64,000 nt of DNA. It comes from Salarchaeum japonicum_A. GTDB lineage: Archaea > Halobacteriota > Halobacteria > Halobacteriales > Halobacteriaceae. The stretch spans positions 744,001 to 808,000 of the forward strand of contig NZ_JBNAMV010000004.1 in the NCBI RefSeq assembly GCF_049705945.1, in the 5' to 3' direction. Shown piece by piece: positions 17,120 through 25,500 of this stretch. Both the position numbers and the translations under genes were made by a program. Below the pieces are notes generated by a model. The model was not told the DNA's origin and did not search any database. It was given only the letters and a program-made list of their open reading frames with translations. The stretch's first letter is position 1; each line of letters starts with the position of its first letter.

Positions 17120-17889
17120 ACGTCGTCGGGGACGACGGCGCGCCGGAATCGGTCGGCGACCGCGGCCTCGTTCCCGGGTTTGACGGCGAGTTCGTCGGCG
17201 ATGCGGCGGTACGCGGCCGCGGCGGGGCTGTCCGGCGCGTGCGCGAGAAGCGGTTCGCCGGCGCGTCGCGCGTGGCGGGCGGCGTCGTCCTCCGGGACGC
17301 TCCCGAGGACGGGGCCGTCGAAGTAGCGTTTGGACTGCGCGGCGACGCGCTCGACGCCCGCCTCGTCGCGCACGCGGTTGTAGACGACGCCGGCCACGTC
17401 GGTGTCGTAGGACGCGGCGTACTCCTGAACCTTGAGCGCGTCGCTCAGCGCGGGAACGGTCGGCTGCGTGACGAGGACGACGCGGTCGGCGAGTACGATT
17501 GGGAGGACGGCGCGCCGGGATGCGAGCGTCGCCGGAGAGTCGAGTAATAGCACGTCCGTGTCGGCGGCGAGCGTCGCGACCACGTCCCTGAGACGGGTCG
17601 GGTCGGCGGCGCGGAAGTCGCCGAGGTCGGTGCCGCAGGGGACGACGCGAAGCCCGAAGCGCTCGTAGGTCGCGTCGGCGACCCGGGCGTCCGCGTCGCC
17701 GAGGAGGAGGTCGTGGAGGGTCGTGTCGGCGTCCGCGAGGCCGGCGTGAAAGAGGAGGTTCGCCATGCCGGTGTCGGCGTCGACGACGGTCACGTCGTAG
17801 CGCTCCGCGAGCGCCATCCCGAGGGCGAGCGCGCTCGTCGTCTTCCCCGTCCCGCCCTTGCCGCTCGCCACCGCGAACACCTCGACCAT
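17116..17889 (-). CDS. MinD/ParA-family ATPase
   Basis: This 257-residue protein has the deviant Walker A SGKGGTGKTT at residues 9-18, switch I TVVDADTGMAN and switch II VLLLDSPATL. Such ATPases position proteins or structures on membranes or nucleoids. Haloarchaea have several MinD paralogues, some of which place archaella and chemosensory arrays; this sequence alone does not say which role applies. No C-terminal amphipathic helix is obvious. Confidence 0.88.
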   Translation of the reverse strand: MVEVFAVASGKGGTGKTTSALALGMALAERYDVTVVDADTGMANLLFHAGLADADTTLHDLLLGDADARVADATYERFGLRVVPCGTDLGDFRAADPTRLRDVVATLAADTDVLLLDSPATLASRRAVLPIVLADRVVLVTQPTVPALSDALKVQEYAASYDTDVAGVVYNRVRDEAGVERVAAQSKRYFDGPVLGSVPEDDAARHARRAGEPLLAHAPDSPAAAAYRRIADELAVKPGNEAAVADRFRRAVVPDDV

Positions 17890-17928
17890 TAGTTCTCCCG
17901 ACGCGGTATCGAGTAATAAAGTCGTGGG

Positions 17929-19083
17929 TTAGAGCGTGTTCGACTCGATATCCCGTGGGAAGTACGTGAGTTGGTCCGTGCCGTCCTCGGTGATGGCAAC
18001 CGTGTCTGAGTGCCGGTAGCCGTACGTATCCGTGTAGATACCGGGTTCGATGGTGTAGACGTGCCCGGGTTCCATCGTGCCGTCCGCGCCCGCGTCGATG
18101 TACGGCGGTTCGTGCGCGCCCAGTCCGATGTTGTGTCCGACGTGGTGCTGGGCGTGCTCCGCGACGCCCTGCTCCTCGAAGTACTCGGCGACGATGTCGT
18201 CCACGTACGCGAGTTCGACGCCCGGGCCGAGCGCCTCGATGGCGATGGTTTGGGCCTCGTGCATCAGTTCGAAGTACTCCGCCTGCTCGTCGGTTGGCTC
18301 CCCGACGAACATCGTGCGTTCGAGTTCGGAGTGGTAGCCGTCCACGTTCGCCGTCGCACCCGTCACCAGCACGTCGCCCTCGCTGAGACGCTCGTTGGCC
18401 GTGTGACCGTGCGGGAGGCGGGTCTGCTCGCCCGCGATGTACCCCGCGTGCACGGGACCGTCGCCGCGCGTGCGCACCGCGTACTCGTCGCCCAGCGCGT
18501 CCAACATCGCCCGCGACCCCTCCATGGACGCGCGCTGACTCACCGTCACCGGATGCGCGCCCGCCTCCGTGTGCTCCGCGAGGTAGCGGTGCGCGAGGTT
18601 CGCCCAGCGCGCCGACTCCCGAATCAGCTCGACCTCGACGTTGGATTTCGCGTACCGCATCCGCGACACCCAGTTCTGGGACTCCACGTCCACGAACTCG
18701 GAGAGCGCCGGCCCCTCGTAGCCCATCACGCCCGGCGCGCCGTCCATGTCCGCCGCCACCGACGACGCGTCGAGGGCGTCCAGCATCCCCGCCGCCGTCT
18801 CCACCGGCGCGCCCTGCGGGTAGTCGAAATACGAGTGGACCGCGTCGATGCGCGGGTTCTCGGAGACGCGCTCGACCTCCAACCGCGGCACCGTAATCGC
18901 CACCTCGTCCAGCGTCACCGCGAGCACGACCGGACGCTCCGTCTGGATGTGCGCGAACCCCGACACGTACTCGATGCTCGTCGCACCGAACCACACGCCG
19001 GCGTCCACGCCAGCGTCCGCGATACGGTCGCGAACCGCGTCCAACCGCCGGTCGAACTCGCTCCCGGGAACCTCCGTATGCAT
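17929..19083 (-). CDS. M24-family Xaa-Pro peptidase/creatinase-like protein
   Basis: This 384-residue protein has a creatinase N-terminal domain and a pita-bread M24 domain. Metal-site stretches visible are NVDGYHSELERTMFVG, GHNIGLGAHEPPY, YTIEPGIY and an Asp/Glu near SDTVAITEDG. Where classical aminopeptidase P has a second Asp before the TRT block, this protein reads SELERT, a variant common in haloarchaeal homologues, so metal use may differ. I chose the ATG at 19083 (MHTEVPGSEFDRRL) over an Arg-rich upstream extension. Confidence 0.88.
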   Translation of the reverse strand: MHTEVPGSEFDRRLDAVRDRIADAGVDAGVWFGATSIEYVSGFAHIQTERPVVLAVTLDEVAITVPRLEVERVSENPRIDAVHSYFDYPQGAPVETAAGMLDALDASSVAADMDGAPGVMGYEGPALSEFVDVESQNWVSRMRYAKSNVEVELIRESARWANLAHRYLAEHTEAGAHPVTVSQRASMEGSRAMLDALGDEYAVRTRGDGPVHAGYIAGEQTRLPHGHTANERLSEGDVLVTGATANVDGYHSELERTMFVGEPTDEQAEYFELMHEAQTIAIEALGPGVELAYVDDIVAEYFEEQGVAEHAQHHVGHNIGLGAHEPPYIDAGADGTMEPGHVYTIEPGIYTDTYGYRHSDTVAITEDGTDQLTYFPRDIESNTL

Positions 19084-19172
19084 ACGCGGAGCGACCGCAA
19101 CCACCCCGAAAAAACCCCGCTTCCCGGAAAACCGCCACCACGCCCTTCCGACCACACGACGATACTCCAGAC

Positions 19173-19298
19173 GTGAACACCCACACCAAAGTCCTCCTCG
19201 TCGGCGCCGCCGTCTTCGCACTCCCGATTCCCGGCACGTTCGTCCTCGGCGCACTCATCCTCCTCACCGGCACCGCACTCTACGCACTCCACGAATAA
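19173..19298 (+). CDS. 41-residue membrane protein
   Basis: GTG-initiated short gene encoding MNTHTKVLLVGAAVFALPIP followed by a second hydrophobic stretch (FVLGALILLTGTALYAL) and an HE tail. It makes two short helices around a Pro-Gly turn and little else. Codon use and an A+C-rich coding strand match nearby genes, and I recall very similar haloarchaeal mini-proteins. It is transcribed divergently from the M24 peptidase. Function unknown. Confidence 0.65.
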   Translation: MNTHTKVLLVGAAVFALPIPGTFVLGALILLTGTALYALHE

Positions 19299-19424
19299 CC
19301 GCGCCAAGACCCCTGTTCAACCCGCGTTCGCACGCGGCGCTTCCAAAATAGGAATCAGCAGCGAGAAGTGTCCATACCCGTCGTTTACGGAGTTTCGGCT
19401 TCTGCGTGGAATCGACGGGAGGAG

Positions 19425-19447
19425 AAGTCCGCCCTCCCCGATTTGAA
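19425..19447 (-). other. Left attachment site (attL) of the genomic island
   Basis: This 23-bp stretch is identical to positions 34060-34082, which cover the 3' end of tRNA-Tyr on the same strand. It carries the end of a T-arm and acceptor strand but no full tRNA. It sits 120 bp before the integrase start codon. Together with the intact tRNA-Tyr it defines the two ends of a 14.6-kb integrated element. Confidence 0.88.
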
Positions 19448-19567
19448 ACGCGCGAGACTCCCGTTGGTCGTCTCGCTGTTCCCCGTTCGCTCCGCTCACG
19501 GGGACGGGGGCAAGCCGGGCTACGGAGTACACGCGTACTCTCCGCGGTCAGGTCTCAAAACAAGACT

Positions 19568-20590
19568 ATGACCGCACAACACACTCTCGAACCCCTCGCT
19601 CCTGAACGGGCGAAGACGATGTATAAACACGAACGGGAGGGAGAGGTCTCGGAACGAACGCTCCAAGCACACCACTATCGACTCGTTCACTTCATCCGGT
19701 GGTGCGAAACGGAAGGAATCGACAACATGAACGACCTGACAGGGCGCAAGCTTCACGAGTTCCGGCTGTGGCGGAAGGAAGACGGCGACCTCAACGCTGT
19801 GTCTCTACGCACCCAACTTGAGACCCTGCGGGTATTCATCAAGTTCTGTGAGACCATCGACGCCGTCCCTCAGGACCTTCACGAGAAAATCCTGCTCCCA
19901 ACTCTCTCGAACGACGACGAACAACGCGAAGAGATACTACGCACCGAGCAAGCGGAAGCTGTTCTCGAATACCTTCGCCGCTTCGAGTACGCATCTCGAA
20001 CCCACGTCATCCTCGAACTACTCTGGCATACCGGGATACGACTCGGTTCACTCCGAGGGATTGACCTCGATGATATAGACCAGGAGAAAGAGCGCCTCCG
20101 AGTTCGACATCGGCCCGACACCGAGACCAGCCTGAAGAACGGGTCAGAGGGAGAACGGCTGATTGCGCTCCGGAGAGACGTGTGCGAGATGCTGGAGGAT
20201 TGGATAGACCACCAGCGGCCTCCAGAGAATGATGAGCAAGGCCGTGAGCCACTGCTAACGACCACTCAGGGACGCATCGCGGGGACGACCATCCGGGAGA
20301 CCGTCTACAAGGCTACCCGCCCCTGTTACTACGGCGACGAGTGTCCACACGACAGAGACCCCGACGACTGCGAGGGAACGACGTACGGGTATCACAGTCG
20401 ATGTCCATCAAGCGTCAGTCCCCACTCAGTACGCCGGGGAAGCATCACCCATCATCTGACCGAGGATGTCCCGGAACAGGTAGTGAGCGACCGAATGAAC
20501 GTAGGCCAAGACGTGCTCGACAAACACTACGACAAACGGAGTGAGGAAGTGAAAGTCGAACAACGGCGAGGGTATGTAGACCAGATATGA
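19568..20590 (+). CDS. Tyrosine recombinase/integrase
   Basis: This 340-residue XerC/D-type recombinase has an N-terminal SAM-like core-binding domain (residues 10-105) and a catalytic domain with Arg in HTGIRLGSLRG, the HxxR box HSVRRGSITHH, and the nucleophile Tyr in LDKHYDKRS. A Cys/His cluster (CYYGDECPHDRDPDDCEG) lies between them and may bind zinc, as in other haloarchaeal integrases. I chose the ATG at 19568; the upstream open frame crosses the att region. It presumably integrates and excises the island at tRNA-Tyr. Confidence 0.92.
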   Translation: MTAQHTLEPLAPERAKTMYKHEREGEVSERTLQAHHYRLVHFIRWCETEGIDNMNDLTGRKLHEFRLWRKEDGDLNAVSLRTQLETLRVFIKFCETIDAVPQDLHEKILLPTLSNDDEQREEILRTEQAEAVLEYLRRFEYASRTHVILELLWHTGIRLGSLRGIDLDDIDQEKERLRVRHRPDTETSLKNGSEGERLIALRRDVCEMLEDWIDHQRPPENDEQGREPLLTTTQGRIAGTTIRETVYKATRPCYYGDECPHDRDPDDCEGTTYGYHSRCPSSVSPHSVRRGSITHHLTEDVPEQVVSDRMNVGQDVLDKHYDKRSEEVKVEQRRGYVDQI

Positions 20591-20699
20591 GTTCGAACAC
20601 AGGACAGAGATTGACGGTCAATCCATTGAAGACGGGCAAGCAAGCTTCGCGTGTAGTGTCGACCAAAGAAACATATCCCACCGTCAGAGGAGGAATAGC

Positions 20700-21227
20700 A
20701 TGAACGACGACGAAACGCCGCGGAAAGCGAGTGCAGAAGAATTGATTGACTGCCTCAAATCGCTTCCCGACGAGAAGGTCTCGGCAGCACGAATAATGAG
20801 CGAACTACGGGACTCCGACAGCCAAATCAGAGAGGCCCTGGATGAACTCGTTGTACTCGGTGAAGTCGAGCTCTGTCAACGACGAGGGACGGGACCGAGA
20901 GTGTGGTACAAGCATCGTGAGACGCTGTCTGAGGACTCTCCGAGAGAGGTAGCGGACTACATTTGGCGGTGCTACGTGAGCGAAGACCGAAGTAGGCGGA
21001 TAGCTGACCGATGCTTCCAGCGGCGCAGTGACGCGCTACAACATCTGGAGAAGTCAGCAGTTGTCAAGCCAGATGATTTCGAGGCTGTGCCATATCTGGA
21101 TGGCGTCTGGCGAGCATCAACGAAGGGAAAAGAGGGCTACGCAAGGATGACCGCAGTAGTGAGAAAAGAACCAGTGTACCGAGAGCAAGATACGTCCGAC
21201 CAAACACAGGGCCAGCTCCAATTGTAA
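20700..21227 (+). CDS. Winged-helix-like protein of the island
   Basis: This 175-residue protein follows a clear ribosome-binding site (GAGGAGG, 20687-20693). Residues 8-70 read as a winged helix: SAARIMSELRDSDSQIREAL as helix-turn-helix, then a short wing (GTGPRVWYKH). The rest is charged, without recognisable motifs. A DNA-binding role, perhaps excision control or regulation next to the integrase, is a guess from position. Confidence 0.65.
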   Translation: MNDDETPRKASAEELIDCLKSLPDEKVSAARIMSELRDSDSQIREALDELVVLGEVELCQRRGTGPRVWYKHRETLSEDSPREVADYIWRCYVSEDRSRRIADRCFQRRSDALQHLEKSAVVKPDDFEAVPYLDGVWRASTKGKEGYARMTAVVRKEPVYREQDTSDQTQGQLQL

Positions 21228-21486
21228 CGCCGATTACCACCACACCCGAGTCCCCAACATCCTATATTTCTGTTCGGCGATTGTTGACGTCGACTCAGGC
21301 TTCTGCCAGAGCCGTATTAGACGGAGGAGGCCATAGAAGTCTCCATAGGGCATTTTTCGATGATTGTACTTGGACAACGCTCGCTAGGTATGCGTGCTTA
21401 TTCAGCAAATTCTCAATCCCGTTTTCGAAACGAATTGGGGATCTGTATTACCAACTACTGGCGTCCGTCGCGGTACTCGCTCAGTT

Positions 21487-21972
21487 CTATTCAAAATCCC
21501 TGCCGAAGATTTTCGTCTTGGCATCGAATGCTTCCGGAAGTTCGTTGATGGTGACTCCGATCACGGTGGGAAACACATTATTCGGCGTTTTCGCGATGGC
21601 ACGTGCGACTTTCCGCTGATTTCGCTCTAGTGTCGCATGTGGCCCAGTCTTTACATCTACTGGGAACACTGCTTCTACGTCGCTGTGTGCGAACTCGTGA
21701 TCGACTTCTTGTTGTGCTTCTTGTGAACTCCAGCTAATAGTGATCCGCCCGTCAGCATGCCAGACCAGCTTTTCCCCGTCTTCGTCAGTGGCATTGAAGT
21801 AGACATTCCTACGAACCCGTGCAGTCGGTCTCGGGTTCTCCCCGACATCATTTAACGAAGATAGAAATCCAAAAAGTTCGTCGACTATCGGTTCTGGGGG
21901 TGCTCGGTTCCCCAGAATTAGCGCCTCTCCGATTGCGCCTTTCGTATTCGCTTCTACCTCAATTCGAGTCAT
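21487..21972 (-). CDS. Putative PD-(D/E)XK nuclease-like protein
   Basis: This 161-residue protein has a segment DVEAVFPVDVKTGPHATLE followed by RNQRKVARAI. The acidic residue, beta strand, D-x-K and a downstream Gln helix resemble the core of Holliday-resolvase-like and VRR-type nucleases. A weak TATA-like TAAATAAT about 25 nt before the ATG at 21972 suggests a leaderless mRNA, which decided the start over a longer frame. It stands alone, opposite in orientation to the restriction operon. Catalytic activity is unproven. Confidence 0.6.
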   Translation of the reverse strand: MTRIEVEANTKGAIGEALILGNRAPPEPIVDELFGFLSSLNDVGENPRPTARVRRNVYFNATDEDGEKLVWHADGRITISWSSQEAQQEVDHEFAHSDVEAVFPVDVKTGPHATLERNQRKVARAIAKTPNNVFPTVIGVTINELPEAFDAKTKIFGRDFE

Positions 21973-22601
21973 AGCTAATAGAAAACTCCGGGATAAATAA
22001 TTCCGGGTAGTGTTCTTTCTACGCTGTTCACGAGTTCGGTGTCTCTCCATCCAACAGTTCGACCATCTACGGTTGCCCGACCATCCGAGAACCCCACTTG
22101 CTCGTTCTTCAGACCCTATACGCCTGATATTCTGATATACCACTACCGCTCAAGGACGTCACAGAACCCGTAGAGCCTAGTGAGGAGTTGTATTCCCCAT
22201 ACCCCTCGGAAGGTGTTCGAGGCTCTTCTGAGTGTGTGTATGGTGCGCTGCACCGTCCCTGGCAACCCTCTAATCAACATCGGCGACCCAGGGTATGCTG
22301 ACAACCGAAACCCACAATATCGCGAAAGGTGAAGCAGAATACTTCCCCGAGAGAGTGCGACCAGATTTTCCTGTGACTTGAGGGGGTCCCGGAAGTCTGA
22401 ACCTTCAGTTACCGTTCCGCCGGGGTTCCACGAAACCAGTTCAGGAAGTGAAGCGGCCAGCGCAGACGTGAAACTTGGTCGGAGACAGTAGACTGCTTTC
22501 GATCAACAGACGACAACTCTCGTGGTCGAATTGTGTTCACATGGTCCAGCGGGAGGACGACAGGCAAAGGATAACTACGGCCAGTGTAATTGACGGCGTA
22601 C
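21973..22601. other. Non-coding gap before the restriction operon
   Basis: About 630 bp without a convincing gene; short open frames here lack haloarchaeal codon bias. It holds a dyad element at 22395-22410 and, about 27 nt before the hsdM ATG, a weak TATA-like AGGATAACTA (22568-22577). Confidence 0.5.
22395..22410 (-). promoter_or_regulatory. Dyad element copy 1 (upstream of hsdM)
   Basis: GTCTGAACCTTCAGTT matches the reverse complement of the island dyad GTCTGAAGGTTCAGAC at 14 of 16 positions. It lies about 190 bp upstream of the hsdM start, in the gap that precedes the operon. Confidence 0.5.
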
Positions 22602-24164
22602 ATGGATTCTGAGCAGGACGTCCTCCCAGGGACCGAGGAAGATGGGACACTCGAACTCGATACCCTAGAAGCCCATCTTTGGGAGGCTGCTGATATTCTA
22701 CGCGGTAGTATTGACGCCGCAGACTACAAGAACTACATCTTCGGTATTCTCTTCCTGAAGCGCATCAACGACCGGTTCGACGAAGAAACCGAGGAAGTCG
22801 TCGAAGAGGAAGGTATCGACGAAGAGATTGTGCGGAACGACCGCGGCCTTCACGAGGAGTTCTGGGTTCCTGAACGCGCCCGTTGGGACCACATCACCGC
22901 CCAAGACACGGACATCGGCGCGGCCCTGAACAAAGCCCTCGAAGCCGTCGAAGACGAGAACGACGAGATCGCCGACCGCGTCCTCACCACTGTCGACTTC
23001 AACGACAAGGAACGCCTCAGTGACGCGACGCTCGACGAACTCGTCACACACTTCGACAAACACCGATACCGGAACGCGGACCTCGACGACCCCGACATCT
23101 TCGGGCGGGCCTACGAGTACCTCATCCGGCAGTTCGCCGACGACGCTGGCAAGAAGGGCGGCGAGTTCTACACGCCCCGCGAAGTCGTCCAGCTGCTCGT
23201 CGATTGCGTCGACCCCGAACCCGGCGACCGCGTCTACGACCCCGCCTGTGGGTCCGGCGGGATGCTCATCTACTCCGCGCAGCACGTCGAACAGGAGGGG
23301 GGCGACCGCGAAGACATCTCCCTGTACGGCCAGGAGAAGAACCTGAACACGTGGGCCATCGGCGAGATGAACATGCTCCTCCACGAGCTCCCGGACGCCC
23401 AGCTCGCCAAGGGCGACACCATCACCGAACCGAAGTTCGTCACCGAGCACGACGAACTGGAACAATTCGACCGCGTCGTCGCCAACCCGCCGTGGAACCA
23501 GAAGAAGTGGTCGAAGGACTGGGTGCAGGACAACGAACCATACAACCGCTTCCCGTACGGCCTCCCGCCGTCGAACCGTGGCGACTGGACGTGGATTCAG
23601 TTGATGATTGCCTCGCTCAACGAGACCGGGAAGGCTGGTATCGTGATGGACAACGGCGTCCTCTTCCGGTCGCGCTCGGAGAAGAAAATCCGAAAACCGG
23701 TCTTGGAAGACGACCTCATCGAGGCGGTCATCGCCCTCCCAGAGAACCTCTTCTACAACACCTCCTCACCCGGTTGTCTTCTCATCTTCAACAAGGACAA
23801 GCCCGAAGAGCGCGAGGACAAAGTCCTCTTCATCTACGCGGAGGACGAGGAACTCCGGGAGTCCGGCACACAGATTTTCGAGGAACTCTCGAACCAAAAC
23901 CAACTCACCGACGAGGGCGTCGAGTACCTCGCGGAGACGTACCTGCGTGGCCGCGAGGAGGACCACCACAGCCGACTCGTCGACATCGAAGAAATCGAGG
24001 AGAACGACTGGAACCTCAACGTTCCTCGGTACGTCGACACGACAGAGCCCGAAGAACCGATAGACGTCTCGGCGAAACTGGAAGAGTTGGACCGGCTGAA
24101 GCGCGAACGTGAGGAGACGGACGCGGAACTGGAGGAGTACATGGAGGAGCTGGAGTACCGATGA
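22602..24164 (+). CDS. hsdM: Type I restriction-modification system methyltransferase subunit (HsdM)
   Basis: This 520-residue N6-adenine DNA methyltransferase has the N-terminal HsdM helical domain (LEAHLWEAADILRG, FGILFLKRINDRF), the SAM-binding motif DPACGSGGML and the catalytic NPPW in VVANPPWNQKKW. It methylates adenines in the target chosen by HsdS, as the M2S core of the complex. I chose the ATG at 22602. The stop overlaps the hsdS ATG (ATGA). Its G+C content is higher than that of the island genes on either side. Confidence 0.95.
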   Translation: MDSEQDVLPGTEEDGTLELDTLEAHLWEAADILRGSIDAADYKNYIFGILFLKRINDRFDEETEEVVEEEGIDEEIVRNDRGLHEEFWVPERARWDHITAQDTDIGAALNKALEAVEDENDEIADRVLTTVDFNDKERLSDATLDELVTHFDKHRYRNADLDDPDIFGRAYEYLIRQFADDAGKKGGEFYTPREVVQLLVDCVDPEPGDRVYDPACGSGGMLIYSAQHVEQEGGDREDISLYGQEKNLNTWAIGEMNMLLHELPDAQLAKGDTITEPKFVTEHDELEQFDRVVANPPWNQKKWSKDWVQDNEPYNRFPYGLPPSNRGDWTWIQLMIASLNETGKAGIVMDNGVLFRSRSEKKIRKPVLEDDLIEAVIALPENLFYNTSSPGCLLIFNKDKPEEREDKVLFIYAEDEELRESGTQIFEELSNQNQLTDEGVEYLAETYLRGREEDHHSRLVDIEEIEENDWNLNVPRYVDTTEPEEPIDVSAKLEELDRLKREREETDAELEEYMEELEYR

Positions 24165-25498
24165 GTGACGTTGTCGAGACGGAGCGTGAATCGGGGACAG
24201 TAGCCCGACTCGGTCCCCGGCAAGTCTCTATTCCGGACGACTGGGAGGCTGTTCCGTTCGAGGAAGCCATCGATCTGAACCCCAGCTACGACAAGCCCGA
24301 CGAGGGCACGTTTGACTACCTCCCGATGGACGCGGTGGACGAGGAGATGCAGACCATCGAGTACTGGACGCAACGGGAGAAAGACGACTGCACCACGACG
24401 TGGTTCAAGAACGGGGATACCGTGTACGCGAAAATCACGCCCTGCACAGAGAACGGAAAAATCGCGTTCATCGACGGTCTCGATACCGAAGTCGGGTCAG
24501 GATCCACGGAATTCCTCGTATTCCACCCGCGGGAGGGCGTGACCAACGAGCGGTTCGTCTACTACCTCGCAAACCTCCCGGAGTTCCGCTCGGTGACGAT
24601 TTCGCTGATGGAAGGTTCGACAGGACGGCAGCGTGTTCCGAGTGACGTATTCAGCGGCGGTTTAGAGGTTCCGCTTCCTCCGCTCCCCGAACAGCGCCGC
24701 ATCGCCGACATCCTCTCGACGGTCGACGAGCAGATTCAGCGGACGGAGGAGATTATCGAAGAGACGGAAGAGTTGAAGCAGGGGCTACTTCAGAACCTAT
24801 TGCGGCATGGAATGGGTAAATCCAGTATAGAGGAGCGCCGTATTGGTCCTAAGGAGTTTACTTTCCCAAAGAATTGGAGGATTGAACAAGTCGCCGACCT
24901 ACTATCAGACGAAACTGAGGGAAAGCCATTGCGAGGAGGGCCACCGGGTGGAAAAATCCATAAAGAGGACAGGTCGGAGGGAGGATACAAACTCTATACT
25001 CAGGAAGTAGTAACAAAGAGAGATATAGACTTTGGCGGTGAGTACATAACAGAGGATCTATTTGAAGAGTTGAAGTCTGCCGAGCCAAAGAGTGGAGATA
25101 TACTGATAACTCGTGCAGGGACGGTCGGAGAGGCGATTGTTTTCCCAGAAGGTGCAGCCCGAGGGATCATTGACTCTGCACTAATGCGGCTCCGGCTCGA
25201 TAAAAGTATCTGCGACCCTCGTTTTATCGCATTGTTAATCGACGAATCCAGAGTAGTCAAGGACCAGATTGAGGCGATGACTCAGAGCGGCGTCGTTAGA
25301 AACCTCAACAACCGGATTATAAAACAGCTACAGATACCGATCCCTCCGAAGGAAGAACAAGAACGCATCATATCCATTATTTCAACTACTAACGAGAAAA
25401 GAGAGAAAGAGCGTCAGACCAAACAGGCCTATCAAGAACTCAAGCGCGGCCTAATGCAGGACCTCCTCACTGGCAAGGTTCGCGTGAACACCGAATAA
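24161..25498 (+). CDS. hsdS: Type I restriction-modification specificity subunit (HsdS)
   Basis: This 445-residue protein has two target-recognition domains (about residues 20-180 and 225-395), each followed by a conserved helical spacer: PEQRRIADILSTVDEQIQRT and KEEQERIISIISTTNEKR. It reads the split DNA target for HsdM and HsdR. From about 24800 to 25460 the sequence becomes visibly A+T-rich with AGA, ATA and TTA-type codons, whereas the first half matches hsdM. TRD2 was therefore probably swapped in from another source. Confidence 0.93.
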   Translation: MSDVVETERESGTVARLGPRQVSIPDDWEAVPFEEAIDLNPSYDKPDEGTFDYLPMDAVDEEMQTIEYWTQREKDDCTTTWFKNGDTVYAKITPCTENGKIAFIDGLDTEVGSGSTEFLVFHPREGVTNERFVYYLANLPEFRSVTISLMEGSTGRQRVPSDVFSGGLEVPLPPLPEQRRIADILSTVDEQIQRTEEIIEETEELKQGLLQNLLRHGMGKSSIEERRIGPKEFTFPKNWRIEQVADLLSDETEGKPLRGGPPGGKIHKEDRSEGGYKLYTQEVVTKRDIDFGGEYITEDLFEELKSAEPKSGDILITRAGTVGEAIVFPEGAARGIIDSALMRLRLDKSICDPRFIALLIDESRVVKDQIEAMTQSGVVRNLNNRIIKQLQIPIPPKEEQERIISIISTTNEKREKERQTKQAYQELKRGLMQDLLTGKVRVNTE

Positions 25499-25500
25499 CG

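Noticed and set aside
16625..19273. 882-codon minus-strand frame spanning three genes
   Set aside because: Only its C-terminal part (16625-17119) is real; the rest is an out-of-frame shadow of the MinD-like and M24 genes.
21281..21619. 112-codon plus-strand frame
   Set aside because: Mostly antisense to the PD-(D/E)XK-like gene, with no ribosome-binding site and no recognisable pattern.
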